The notes under the pieces are model-generated. The model worked only from the letters and a program-made list of their open reading frames with translations. It ran no database searches and was not told the DNA's origin. A stretch of 23,390 nucleotides of DNA from Saccharofermentans sp. (lineage in GTDB: Bacteria > Bacillota_A > Clostridia > Saccharofermentanales > Saccharofermentanaceae): the NCBI GenBank assembly GCA_024695565.1, contig JAILHX010000144.1:1-23390 (forward strand), read 5' to 3'. Below are positions 16,435 to 23,390 of the stretch, in pieces (within the stretch, counting starts at the first letter, position 1; every line of letters begins with the position of its first letter). A program made the translations under genes and the position numbers.

Positions 16435-17964
16435 ATGGCAAAGTCCACCAAGTCCGGAAAGGCAAATAAGAAAGTAGTTTCAGGCGGAATGATAGTCGCA
16501 ATTGTCGCTATTGTCCTTGTTATCGCCTGCTTCTTCACATATATTTCCGGAATTCTTCCCCGCACATTGACGGGTGTCTCCATTACTGAGACCCTTCCTG
16601 ACGGAACAACAAGAACCGTAAGGAACTACTCTCTTCTCGAGACAAACATGCATTTCAAGGAAGTATTCAGCAACTATGCTAACTACGGCATGGTTTCTGA
16701 GGAGCTGCTCGATACCATTTACAATGAGAGCACAGGCGAGACATACAGAGACTGGCTTCTCAGAGAGACAGCTAACCAGATGAAGACTCTCGCTCTTGTT
16801 GAGCGTGCCGCTAACGAGTCAGGCTTCATGCAGTACTCCAAGGCCCGCGATTATGCTTCTGTCGAGTGCGAATCGATCGAGGGTATGTCTGCACTTTACG
16901 GTTATCCGTCAGCTCAGCAGTACATGGCTGCTATGTATGGTACAGGCATGACGACAAGAAGCTATATAGACTTCTATTCCCGCGAGATCCTCGTTCAGGA
17001 ATACGGCAGCTATCTCAAGCAGTTCGATCCCGCAGTCGTTCCTTCTGCCGAGCAGATCCAGGCTAAGTTCGATGAGAATCCTTACGTTTACTACGTTTAC
17101 GACTTCAACCGTTACTTCATCATGGCTGAGAAGGACGCAGACGGCAACATCATCGGCAGCGAGAAGGCTTTAGAGGCTGCCAACAAGATCGCTGCTGCCA
17201 CTACAGATTCAGCTTCTTTCAGACAGGCAGTCATCGACTACCTCACAGAAGAGAACAACGAGGCTTCCCTCGCAACTTTCGAGGATGATGCAGATCCTAC
17301 CTACAACACAGGATATACATATGAGTCCATCCAGTACATGGACCAGGGCATCCAGGACTTCTTCTACAGCGATTCCAAGGTTGGCGATACAAAAGTTGTT
17401 GAGACATCAACAGGCTGCTTCGTAATCTATCTCGCTGACAAGAGACTTGATGAGACACAGACAGTTGATTACAGAGTTCTCGCTCTTACCAACGAAGCAG
17501 CAGTTACAGGCGCTACACCTGAAGCAATCGCTCAGGGCGCTCAGGATCTTGCAGCTGAGGCAGCTACATACTGCACAAACGGAATGGATGCGTTCTCTTT
17601 CTACAACATCGTTAAGGATCATTCCGAATACGGTCAGGCAATGCTCGACGGCGGTTACAATTCAGGTGTTACAGCTGACGCATTCGCTTCATCTGATGAG
17701 AATGCACCTCTTGAGCTCTGTCAGGTTCAGGCAGGCGTGTGGCTCTTTGAAGAAGGCCGTCAGCCCGGCGATGTAAAGATCATCATCTCCGACGACCAGA
17801 GAACAGTTTATGTTTACTACTTCGAAGCTTCACACACAGCTTGGGAGAATGCGGTAAGAAATGACATGATCAACACTAACTTCAACGCATGGAACGCTGC
17901 CCTCTCGACAGGTAATGTTCTTTATGAAGTTAATGCAGGTCTCATGCAGTTCTTCATCTACTAA
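16435..17964 (+). CDS. Membrane-anchored SurA/PrsA-like protein, degenerate foldase
   Basis: This 509-residue protein has a basic N-terminus (Lys-rich, residues 2-14) and one hydrophobic segment (about 17-42), so it is probably anchored with the rest outside the cell. The N-terminal extracellular half is helical and similar in character to SurA_N chaperone modules. Two further regions (about 210-330 and 340-470) look like weak parvulin-type repeats, but I do not see the intact active-site pattern. The call is made by overall layout, so a peptidyl-prolyl isomerase activity is not supported. A GGTAGG-type site lies upstream (16421-16430). The gene stands alone between the gat operon and the trp leader. 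It has a fold style like the lipoprotein at 9386-11041, but without a lipobox or tail. Confidence 0.7.
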   Translation: MAKSTKSGKANKKVVSGGMIVAIVAIVLVIACFFTYISGILPRTLTGVSITETLPDGTTRTVRNYSLLETNMHFKEVFSNYANYGMVSEELLDTIYNESTGETYRDWLLRETANQMKTLALVERAANESGFMQYSKARDYASVECESIEGMSALYGYPSAQQYMAAMYGTGMTTRSYIDFYSREILVQEYGSYLKQFDPAVVPSAEQIQAKFDENPYVYYVYDFNRYFIMAEKDADGNIIGSEKALEAANKIAAATTDSASFRQAVIDYLTEENNEASLATFEDDADPTYNTGYTYESIQYMDQGIQDFFYSDSKVGDTKVVETSTGCFVIYLADKRLDETQTVDYRVLALTNEAAVTGATPEAIAQGAQDLAAEAATYCTNGMDAFSFYNIVKDHSEYGQAMLDGGYNSGVTADAFASSDENAPLELCQVQAGVWLFEEGRQPGDVKIIISDDQRTVYVYYFEASHTAWENAVRNDMINTNFNAWNAALSTGNVLYEVNAGLMQFFIY

Positions 17965-17968
17965 TTTA

Positions 17969-17997
17969 TTGACAACAAACTATCAATATAGTATGTT
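17969..17997 (+). promoter_or_regulatory. Promoter of the trp T-box leader
   Basis: A consensus -35 TTGACA (17969-17974) is separated by 17 bp from TATGTT (17992-17997), a 4/6 match to TATAAT. It lies five bases after the stop of the previous gene. Transcription would start near 18004, just before the T-box stem I. Confidence 0.7.
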
Positions 17998-18003
17998 TAT
18001 GAC

Positions 18004-18295
18004 AATTTAATCAAACCGTTGACGAAGAGTGAGTAGCTTTTGGGACACCGTTTAAAGAGAGCCCGGGGTGGTGAGATCCGGACAGCAAGGACCTTCTGGC
18101 GAATGGACTTCCGAGGGCGCGAGGGAAAGGGTAAGTCCCAAGTATATTGCGACGTAAGGCATGCGTAATTTGCCGGAGATATGTTGGTATCTTGCTAAGT
18201 GTACGGCAAAACCGTAAATCAAGGTGGCACCGCGGATAAGCTTATTATTCGTCCTTGACATAAGATCATCAGATCTTTTGTCAGGGACGTTTTTT
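18004..18295 (+). ncRNA. Tryptophan T-box riboswitch (tRNA-Trp sensing leader)
   Basis: This leader lets uncharged tRNA-Trp prevent early termination before trpE. The T-box motif AAGGTGGCACCGCGG is at 18221-18235. Its bulge UGGC (18225-18228) would pair with a tRNA 3' end GCCA, matching the G73 discriminator of bacterial tRNA-Trp. Stem I starts near 18020: GAAG (18024-18027) pairs with CTTC (18108-18111). Directly above this, the specifier loop has AGTGAGTA on one side and GAATGGA on the other, placing TGG (18104-18106), the Trp codon, in the specifier position. The distal stem I sequences (AGAGAGC, GGTGGTGAG) are also typical. The leader ends in an intrinsic terminator. The specifier fits the downstream gene, which makes the assignment firm. 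Confidence 0.93.
18250..18295 (+). terminator. Regulated terminator of the trp T-box
   Basis: CGTCCTTGACA (18250-18260) pairs with TGTCAGGGACG (18279-18289) with one wobble. After a T-T mismatch, AAGATC pairs with GATCTT around an ATCA loop. Six T residues follow (18290-18295). Binding of uncharged tRNA to the T-box region upstream would favour the alternative antiterminator. Confidence 0.9.
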
Positions 18296-18334
18296 ATTGC
18301 TTCTGACAAACTTTAAAAATGGAGGTGACTTAAA

Positions 18335-19795
18335 ATGAAAGTAGTGCCGTCGATCGAAGAGGTCAGAAAGCTTGCCGCAACCGGAAAGTACGATGTAGTG
18401 CCCGTAAGCTGCGAGATCTTATCGGACTTCACAACGCCCATCGAGACCATCCGCATCTTAAAGAACGCGTCAACTCACGCATATATGCTCGAGTCCGCCC
18501 AATCCGATGAGAAGTGGGGAAGATATACTTTCTTAGGGTTCGATCCCAAGCTTGAGATCACCTGCATCAACGGCGAGATCACCTATGGCGGCAAGACCGA
18601 GAAGACAGACGATCCTTCCGCCATCATAAGAGAGATCCTGTCCCACTTTAAGAGCCCGAAGCTCGACTGCCTCCCGTCATTTACAGGCGGCCTTGTCGGT
18701 TATTTCTCATACGATTATCTGGGTTACGTTGAGCCCACGGCAAGGTGCGATGTCAATGACACCGAGAATTTTAAGGATGTTGACCTGATGCTTTTCGACA
18801 AGGTCATCGCATTCGACCACGTAAGGCAGAAGCTGATCCTCATCTCAAACATGTCTTTAGAAGACATCGACGCAGGTTACAGCGAAGCCATCTCAGAGTT
18901 AGAGGACCTCATTGACCTTCTTAAGAACGGCGCGAAAAGCGAAGACCCCGAAGGCAGGCTCCTTGGCGAAGTCACGCCCCTGTTCTCCAAAGAAGAGTAC
19001 TGCGCCATGGTGGAAAAGGCCAAGAACTACATCCACGAGGGCGACATCTTCCAGATCGTTCTGTCGAACAGGCTCTCTGCTCCTTTTGAAGGCAGTTTAT
19101 TAAATACATATAGAATATTAAGAACAGTTAATCCTTCTCCTTACATGTTCTACTTCGCAGGAACCGATGTCGAAGTCGCAGGCGCCTCACCCGAGACGCT
19201 GGTAAAGCTTGAAGACGGCGTTCTCCACACATTCCCTCTGGCAGGCACAAGACCGAGAGGAAAGACCGAAGAAGAGGATAAGCGCCTTGAAACAGAGCTC
19301 CTGGCAGACGAGAAGGAACTTGCCGAGCACAACATGCTCGTAGATCTCGGCCGTAATGACCTAGGCAAGATCAGCAAGTTCGGCACCGTTGAAGTCGAGA
19401 AGCTCAGAAGCATCGAGCGCTATTCCCATGTTATGCACATCGGTTCTACGGTCCGCGGTCAGATCGCCGAAGGCTGCGATGCACTTGACGCCATTGAGGC
19501 AGTCCTGCCGGCGGGCACGCTCTCCGGAGCGCCCAAGATCCGCGCATGCCAGCTCATCGGTGAACTCGAGAACAACAAGCGCGGCATCTACGGCGGTGCG
19601 ATCGGCTATATCGACTTTACCGGCAACATGGATACCTGCATCGCAATCCGCATCGCATACAAGAAGAACGGCAAGGTCTTCGTCAGAAGCGGCGCCGGTC
19701 TTGTCGCAGATTCAGTACCCGAGAAGGAATTTGAAGAATGCCTCAACAAGGCCAAGGCGGTCTTAAATTCCCTGACATTAGCACAGGAGGTATAA
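18335..19795 (+). CDS. trpE: Anthranilate synthase component I (TrpE)
   Basis: TrpE converts chorismate and ammonia (from TrpG) to anthranilate, the first step of tryptophan synthesis. The 486-residue protein has the N-terminal regulatory domain with the LES element (52-54) of the tryptophan feedback site. The C-terminal chorismate-binding domain carries IHEGDIFQIVLSNR, the PLAGTRPRG motif, LVDLGRNDLG and GTLSGAPKIRA. PLAGT fits TrpE; PabB usually has PIKGT. The T-box with a UGG specifier also supports TrpE over PabB. The Shine-Dalgarno GGAGGTGA (18321-18328) is a perfect match. It is followed after 3 bp by trpG. The product of feedback control is inferred from the LES element only. Confidence 0.95.
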   Translation: MKVVPSIEEVRKLAATGKYDVVPVSCEILSDFTTPIETIRILKNASTHAYMLESAQSDEKWGRYTFLGFDPKLEITCINGEITYGGKTEKTDDPSAIIREILSHFKSPKLDCLPSFTGGLVGYFSYDYLGYVEPTARCDVNDTENFKDVDLMLFDKVIAFDHVRQKLILISNMSLEDIDAGYSEAISELEDLIDLLKNGAKSEDPEGRLLGEVTPLFSKEEYCAMVEKAKNYIHEGDIFQIVLSNRLSAPFEGSLLNTYRILRTVNPSPYMFYFAGTDVEVAGASPETLVKLEDGVLHTFPLAGTRPRGKTEEEDKRLETELLADEKELAEHNMLVDLGRNDLGKISKFGTVEVEKLRSIERYSHVMHIGSTVRGQIAEGCDALDAIEAVLPAGTLSGAPKIRACQLIGELENNKRGIYGGAIGYIDFTGNMDTCIAIRIAYKKNGKVFVRSGAGLVADSVPEKEFEECLNKAKAVLNSLTLAQEV

Positions 19796-19798
19796 ATA

Positions 19799-20365
19799 AT
19801 GATTCTTCTTATAGATAATTATGACAGCTTCTCATATAACCTCTACCAGCTGATCGGCGAGATCGATCCCGATATCAAGGTCATCAGGAACGACGAGATG
19901 ACCGTAGAAGAGATAAAGGCATTAAATCCTGACCACATCATTCTCTCTCCCGGTCCCGGAAGACCGGAAGATGCAGGCTTCATCGTTGAAGCTGCAGCCA
20001 AGATCCACGATATCCCCATGCTCGGTGTCTGCCTCGGCCATCAGGCCATCTGCAAGGCTTACGGTGCGACGATCACTTATGCCGAGCACCTCATGCACGG
20101 CAAACAGTCAGACGTCGGCCTCTACGCATACTGCCCCCTGTTCAGAGGCATAGGTGAGAGGACCAAGGTCGCCCGCTACCATTCACTGGCAGCAGACCGC
20201 GACACGATCCCCGAGTGCCTGCAGATAACAGCCGTTGCAGATGACGGAGAGGTAATGGCAGTCCAGCACCGCGACTACCCGATCTACGGCGTCCAGTTCC
20301 ATCCCGAGTCGATCCTGACCCCGGAAGGCAAGAAGATGCTTATTAATTTCCTTAATAACTGCTGA
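19799..20365 (+). CDS. trpG: Anthranilate synthase component II, glutamine amidotransferase (TrpG)
   Basis: TrpG hydrolyses glutamine and channels ammonia to TrpE. The 188-residue class I amidotransferase has the triad Cys78 in LGVCLGHQAI, and His168 and Glu170 in GVQFHPESI. The N-terminal LLIDNYDSFSYNL and SPGPGRPEDAG are typical of TrpG/PabA. GCACAGGAGG lies just inside the 3' end of trpE as ribosome binding site. Such subunits often serve both TrpE and PabB, so a double role is possible. The other trp genes (trpDCFBA) do not follow: a terminator comes 30 bases after the stop. Confidence 0.93.
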   Translation: MILLIDNYDSFSYNLYQLIGEIDPDIKVIRNDEMTVEEIKALNPDHIILSPGPGRPEDAGFIVEAAAKIHDIPMLGVCLGHQAICKAYGATITYAEHLMHGKQSDVGLYAYCPLFRGIGERTKVARYHSLAADRDTIPECLQITAVADDGEVMAVQHRDYPIYGVQFHPESILTPEGKKMLINFLNNC

Positions 20366-20395
20366 TAACAGGTAATAACCTTATTCCCCTTAAGG

Positions 20396-20436
20396 CAAGA
20401 CCCCGGAGCAATCCCGCCTCCGGGGTCTGCTTATTT
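20396..20436. terminator. Terminator between convergent trpG and PIN-toxin genes
   Basis: AGACCCCGGAG (20398-20408) pairs perfectly with CTCCGGGGTCT (20418-20428) around a 9-base loop. A T-rich stretch GCTTATTTAATT follows on the + strand. It ends trpEG. The stem may also work for the minus-strand toxin gene, whose stop codon lies at 20431, but the U-tract on that side is poor. Confidence 0.82.
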
Positions 20437-20853
20437 AATTAATTCCATTATTTCTAAGAATTCATCCGGCGTTATAGCCTTGATATCAGAATTACCAAAG
20501 TCTTTAGTGTTGCGTGTAATAATGCAATCCGCACCAATTGTTTCGGCACATGCATACTGTATGGCATCTTCAAAGTCTGAGATATTGTCATTGTCAAGAG
20601 CGTGGTCAATTATCGGGTTGGTGATAATCACTGTCCTTAGAAAGTTGCGCAAGCTCTTTATCAGGAGTTTACGCTCATCCGCATTCATATCTTTGCGAAG
20701 GATGTAAAAGATATCACAGAAAGTTCGAGATGAAACAAACCCCGTGATTTCTTGTCTGGCACATAGAGCCAGAACTGAATTGGAGGATTCACAAAACGGT
20801 ATTCTTCGAGCTGCTGCATCGATTAGTATATTAGTATCAATAAAGATTACCAT
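20431..20853 (-). CDS. PIN-domain toxin (VapC-like ribonuclease)
   Basis: This 140-residue protein is a PIN-domain nuclease, the fold of VapC toxins that cut RNA with a metal-binding acidic cluster. Asp6 in FIDTNILID is the first acidic residue, Asp93 and Asp96 in SDFEDAIQYACAE form the central group, and TRNTKDF (Asp118) gives the last. The length is normal for the family. Its start overlaps the 3' end of the upstream XRE-type gene by 17 bp, the arrangement expected of a toxin made together with its antitoxin. The gene ends inside the shared terminator with trpG. Target RNA cannot be told. The codon choice is less biased than in the neighbouring housekeeping genes, which agrees with a mobile history but is not proof. 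Confidence 0.88.
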   Translation of the reverse strand: MVIFIDTNILIDAAARRIPFCESSNSVLALCARQEITGFVSSRTFCDIFYILRKDMNADERKLLIKSLRNFLRTVIITNPIIDHALDNDNISDFEDAIQYACAETIGADCIITRNTKDFGNSDIKAITPDEFLEIMELIK

Positions 20854-21301
20854 GCTTGCGGATCAACTCCTCTTCCAGAATAGCTCTGTAATTCTCATCT
20901 ATATCCATAGGCCTGCATAACTTCGAAAACTCGTTAAAGGCATCCATGCTTTTCTTCACGTCTTCTTCGTGAAGGGCATCAGCATATGCCTTAACTCTCT
21001 TAAGGTTCTCCTCGTCAAGAGAATTCAGAGTGTTGTTAATCTCCAGGCTGATCGAATGTTCAGGTTCTTTATATGAGGGTACGATAGCCAGTGTGTATCC
21101 CATCGCATCAAGCATCTTCAGCATAGTATCAAGCCTGGGGCTTGTGCTCTTGTTCTCAATTCTGCCAACAGCCGCCTGATGAAGACTTGCCTTCTTGGCG
21201 ACTTCAGCCTGAGACAACTGCCTCTTCTTCCTGACCTTAATGAAGTCATTTATCAGGCTGCTCTCAATTCTGGACATATCAGCGCTTGCTCCTGCTGCCA
21301 T
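20837..21301 (-). CDS. XRE-family DNA-binding antitoxin
   Basis: This is a 154-residue protein with an XRE-type helix-turn-helix at about 19-75 (LSQAEVAKKASLHQAAVGRIE). A helical C-terminal part, presumably the toxin-binding region, ends in MDIDENYRAILEEELIRK. The start ATG 21301 is chosen because AGGAGGTG lies five bases upstream at 21307-21314 on the minus strand. A longer reading to 21445 has no such site and would run across the promoter. The gene precedes the PIN toxin and overlaps it. As in other type II systems, the protein probably represses its own promoter alone or with the toxin; the 11-bp direct repeats upstream are candidate operators. Confidence 0.88.
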   Translation of the reverse strand: MAAGASADMSRIESSLINDFIKVRKKRQLSQAEVAKKASLHQAAVGRIENKSTSPRLDTMLKMLDAMGYTLAIVPSYKEPEHSISLEINNTLNSLDEENLKRVKAYADALHEEDVKKSMDAFNEFSKLCRPMDIDENYRAILEEELIRKHGNLY

Positions 21302-21306
21302 AAAAG

Positions 21307-21314
21307 CACCTCCT
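21307..21314 (-). promoter_or_regulatory. Ribosome binding site that fixes the antitoxin start
   Basis: On the minus strand this reads AGGAGGTG, five bases before ATG 21301. It is a near-perfect anti-16S match and makes the 5' in-frame ATG at 21445 unlikely as the start. Confidence 0.8.
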
Positions 21315-21320
21315 ATTCGC

Positions 21321-21351
21321 AATAATAACATTTTCGATATAATAATAACAT
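21321..21351. repeat. Two 11-bp direct repeats over the antitoxin promoter
   Basis: AATAATAACAT occurs at 21321-21331 and again at 21341-21351, exactly 20 bp apart (about two helical turns). On the minus strand the second copy covers the -10 element of the antitoxin promoter, and the first lies just downstream of the likely start point. This is the expected place for an autoregulatory operator. AT-rich sequence makes chance repeats more likely than elsewhere, so the role is inferred. Confidence 0.6.
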
Positions 21352-21370
21352 ATAGGCAATTAAGCTTCAA
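21342..21370 (-). promoter_or_regulatory. Promoter of the toxin-antitoxin unit
   Basis: Read on the minus strand, TTGAAG (21370-21365) is followed after 17 bp by TATTAT (21347-21342), preceded by TGT, which makes an extended -10. Transcription would start near 21335, with a leader of about 34 bases to the antitoxin ATG. Confidence 0.65.
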
Positions 21371-21438
21371 TTTGCTTTTGAGGAAAGAGTGAGATAATAG
21401 CCTGGAAGATATCCCGGCCTCACGCAAATCGGGTTTGA

Positions 21439-21497
21439 TCAACAACTATACGCAATTGCCCCACGACGCACAAAAAAAGTTGTTGACAAAAGTTGTC
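21439..21497. promoter_or_regulatory. Inverted repeats at the rpoB promoter
   Basis: TCAACAACT (21439-21447) and AGTTGTTGA (21478-21486) are perfect inverted copies 30 bp apart; the second overlaps the -35 box of rpoB. A smaller palindrome, GACAA-AAG-TTGTC (21485-21497), lies across the -35 box and spacer. They may be operator half-sites or chance. Confidence 0.35.
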
Positions 21498-21511
21498 CCC
21501 TTCTATATAAT
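21483..21511 (+). promoter_or_regulatory. Consensus promoter of rpoB
   Basis: TTGACA (21483-21488), a 17-bp spacer and TATAAT (21506-21511) match the vegetative sigma factor consensus at all twelve positions. The start point would be near 21518, giving a leader of about 139 bases before the rpoB ATG. The leader holds a weak 7-bp hairpin (GCTTAAA 21610-21616 with TTTAAGC 21626-21632) with no T-run. Apart from this and the inverted repeats, I see nothing else in the 300-bp gap. Confidence 0.9.
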
Positions 21512-21656
21512 TCTTTACTGCGTCGTAATGGGTTTGGGCAACTATGCCTATTTCTCTTGACGGAAAAGAATTTTTATGGTAAATAAGAATACTTTTCAAC
21601 CAAGAAACCGCTTAAACCATGTGTTTTTAAGCTTTGTGTGAGGTGATTCGTTAACA

Positions 21657-23390
21657 ATGGTCCATTCCGTAAAACAAGGCAAGACAGAGCGACAGTCGTA
21701 TTCCAAAATCAAAGAAGTAATCGAGGTGCCTAACCTTATCGAGAACCAGAAGCAGTCCTATCAGTGGTTCATCGACGAGGGTATGCAGCAGATTTTCGAC
21801 GAAGTATCGCCGATTACTGATGATCAGGGTAAGTACGAAGTCTATTTTGTCGGAAAGATTTTCGATTCAGAAAATCCCTGTGACCCAACAGGCAAAGAGA
21901 AGGAAGGCAAGGGTAAGAAGAGCAAGGAGCCTAAGACTCCCGTTAAGCTTACCAAGTCAGCAATTATTGACAGCTGCAAGAAGAATGACAGCAACTATGC
22001 CGCTCCTTTGAGCATCCAGCTCAGACTCCACAACAAGATTGACGGAACAGTAACTGATGAGACAGCTTTCGTAGGAAATTTCCCTATCATGACTGAGCAG
22101 GGTACATTTATTGTCAACGGTGCTGAGCGTGTCGTCATCAATCAGATCGTAAGATCTCCCGGCGCTTACTACAGCGAGATGAGATCAAAGATGGGCAACA
22201 GGCTCCTTTCCGCTGAGCTTATCCCTTACAGAGGATCATGGATCCTTATCGAAGAGGATGAGAAGGAGAGCAAGCTTAATGCAAAGGAGAGAGCTCTTAA
22301 GGCTGCCGGCGCTCCCGATGCTAACAATGATCCCGACGAATACAACCTTATCTACATCGTCGTAGATAAGTCCCACAAGATTTCACTTTCAGTCTTTCTG
22401 AGATGCCTGGGTCTCGATACAAACGAGAAGATCATCGAAATGTTCGGTGACGAAGAGTGCCTCAGAATGACACTTGAGAAGGACGAGACAAAGAATGCAG
22501 CTGATCCTCAGACTGCAGCTTTTGCCGAGTTCTTTAAGAAGGTTCGTAACAATGAGCCTTTCACAGTAGACAATGCTAAGAACATTCTTAACAAGACATA
22601 CTTCGATTCCTTGAGATATGACCTCGAGAGAGTTGGTATCTACAAGGTCAACAAGAAGTTCGAGCTTTCCGCAAGAATCATCGGAAGCAAGACGGCTGCA
22701 AATGTCGTTACCGATGACGGTGAGCTCATCTGCAAGAAGAACACAGTCATCACAGATGAGATCGCTGCAAAGATCGAAGAGTCCGGCGTTATGTCTGTTC
22801 AGATCTTCCCCAGAAAGCTCGTTCGCGCAGCTGATGAGGATGAGTTCGAGGATGTGCCTCTCAAGGTTATCGGCAACGGCAGAGTTGACGCTGAGAAGTT
22901 CATCGCTAACAGCATTACAAAGACAGAATTCAAGAAGTTCGATATCACAAGGACCGGCATCAACGAGAAGGTAAGAGCAGGCATCCTGAGAGAGATCATC
23001 GAGCAGGTTAAGGCAGAGAGCAAGACTGACGTTGCTTCAAGACTTGAGGCAGCGCTTAGCGAGCGCAAGGAAGACCTTATGCCCAGAAACCTCACAGTTG
23101 ATGATATCTATGCATTTGTTTCTTACTACATCGGATTGCACAGAGGCGTAGGCCGCATCGACAATATCGACCACTTGGGCAACCGTAGAGTTAAGTCTGT
23201 AGGCGAGCTCCTCCAGAACCAGCTCCGTACAGGTATCCAGAGAGTCGAAAAGAATACAAGAGACAGGATCTCCCAGATCTCCAGCAAGGAAGGCGAAGTT
23301 GTTACGGCTACAAGCCTCGTTAACACAAGACCTTTGTCTGCTGCATTCAGAGAGTTCTTCGGATCATCACAGCTCTCAGCATTCGCTGAC
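21657..23390 (+). CDS. rpoB: RNA polymerase beta subunit (RpoB), 5' part
   Basis: These are the first 578 codons of the RNA polymerase beta subunit; the window ends inside the gene. Recognisable segments are YAAPLSIQLRL, GTFIVNGAERVVINQIVRSPG, HRGVGRIDNIDHLGNRRVKSVGELLQNQ and, at the very end, FFGSSQLSAFAD, the start of the rifampicin-binding cluster. The start follows GAGGTGAT (21640-21647) at nine bases. Two things stand out. A Lys-rich stretch (about residues 78-100) is inserted before YAAPL compared with the usual Firmicute form. In the rifampicin region Ala575 and Ala577 replace the residues matching E. coli Gln513 and Met515. rplJ and rplL, which usually precede rpoB, are not upstream here. 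Confidence 0.95.
   Translation, partial: MVHSVKQGKTERQSYSKIKEVIEVPNLIENQKQSYQWFIDEGMQQIFDEVSPITDDQGKYEVYFVGKIFDSENPCDPTGKEKEGKGKKSKEPKTPVKLTKSAIIDSCKKNDSNYAAPLSIQLRLHNKIDGTVTDETAFVGNFPIMTEQGTFIVNGAERVVINQIVRSPGAYYSEMRSKMGNRLLSAELIPYRGSWILIEEDEKESKLNAKERALKAAGAPDANNDPDEYNLIYIVVDKSHKISLSVFLRCLGLDTNEKIIEMFGDEECLRMTLEKDETKNAADPQTAAFAEFFKKVRNNEPFTVDNAKNILNKTYFDSLRYDLERVGIYKVNKKFELSARIIGSKTAANVVTDDGELICKKNTVITDEIAAKIEESGVMSVQIFPRKLVRAADEDEFEDVPLKVIGNGRVDAEKFIANSITKTEFKKFDITRTGINEKVRAGILREIIEQVKAESKTDVASRLEAALSERKEDLMPRNLTVDDIYAFVSYYIGLHRGVGRIDNIDHLGNRRVKSVGELLQNQLRTGIQRVEKNTRDRISQISSKEGEVVTATSLVNTRPLSAAFREFFGSSQLSAFAD

Noticed and set aside
18052..18309. Minus-strand open frame in the T-box leader
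   Set aside because: The region is explained by the structured leader RNA and its terminator.
18335..19795. Alternative reading of trpE as pabB (aminodeoxychorismate synthase)
   Set aside because: The PLAGT motif, the LES element and the tRNA-Trp T-box all favour anthranilate synthase.
21544..21582. Possible 12-residue leader peptide in the rpoB leader
   Set aside because: No ribosome binding site at normal spacing, no run of regulatory codons, and no terminator or attenuator follows.

Overview
The window looks like a chromosomal segment of a low-to-mid GC Gram-positive bacterium of the class Clostridia, probably a gut or rumen anaerobe. The evidence is FabK instead of FabI in a clustered type II fatty acid locus, a GatCAB amidotransferase operon, a T-box leader in front of trpE, PrsA/SurA-like membrane-anchored proteins, strong AGGAGG-type ribosome binding sites and short intergenic gaps. 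I cannot place it to genus from the sequence alone.

Layout, left to right. (1) Positions 2-5037 hold fabH (5' end cut off by the window), fabK, fabD, fabG, fabF and fabZ, all on the + strand, closed by a strong hairpin terminator. This covers initiation, malonyl loading, both reductions, condensation and dehydration, but acpP and the acc genes are not here. (2) A 350-bp gap contains a two-copy tandem repeat with six TGTACA palindromes and then a promoter. It is followed by a macro-domain protein and a cytoplasmic family 3 glycoside hydrolase. (3) glf (UDP-galactopyranose mutase) overlaps a large lipoprotein that also has a C-terminal membrane segment and a long low-complexity tail. A hairpin closes this unit. 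(4) gatC-gatA-gatB, a CNNM/CorC-type membrane protein with CBS domains and a HAD phosphatase form a tight operon with overlapping stop/start codons. (5) A one-segment membrane protein of the SurA/PrsA type has its own promoter. (6) A tryptophan T-box leader (UGG specifier, T-box motif, terminator) controls trpE-trpG, which ends at a hairpin. (7) On the minus strand there is an XRE-type antitoxin and PIN-domain toxin pair with an overlapping start/stop and direct-repeat candidate operators. (8) Divergent from this pair, a consensus promoter drives rpoB, of which the first 578 codons are present.

Most of the window is ordinary housekeeping sequence, and no clearly new multi-gene system is visible. 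The points most worth a second look are: two substitutions in the rifampicin-binding segment of RpoB, including the position of E. coli Gln513; the toxin-antitoxin unit sharing an intergenic region with the rpoB promoter; the TGTACA tandem repeat; the doubly anchored lipoprotein with an acidic-then-basic tail; and a macro domain whose usual catalytic Asp is Cys. No tRNA, rRNA, CRISPR array or transposase gene was found.
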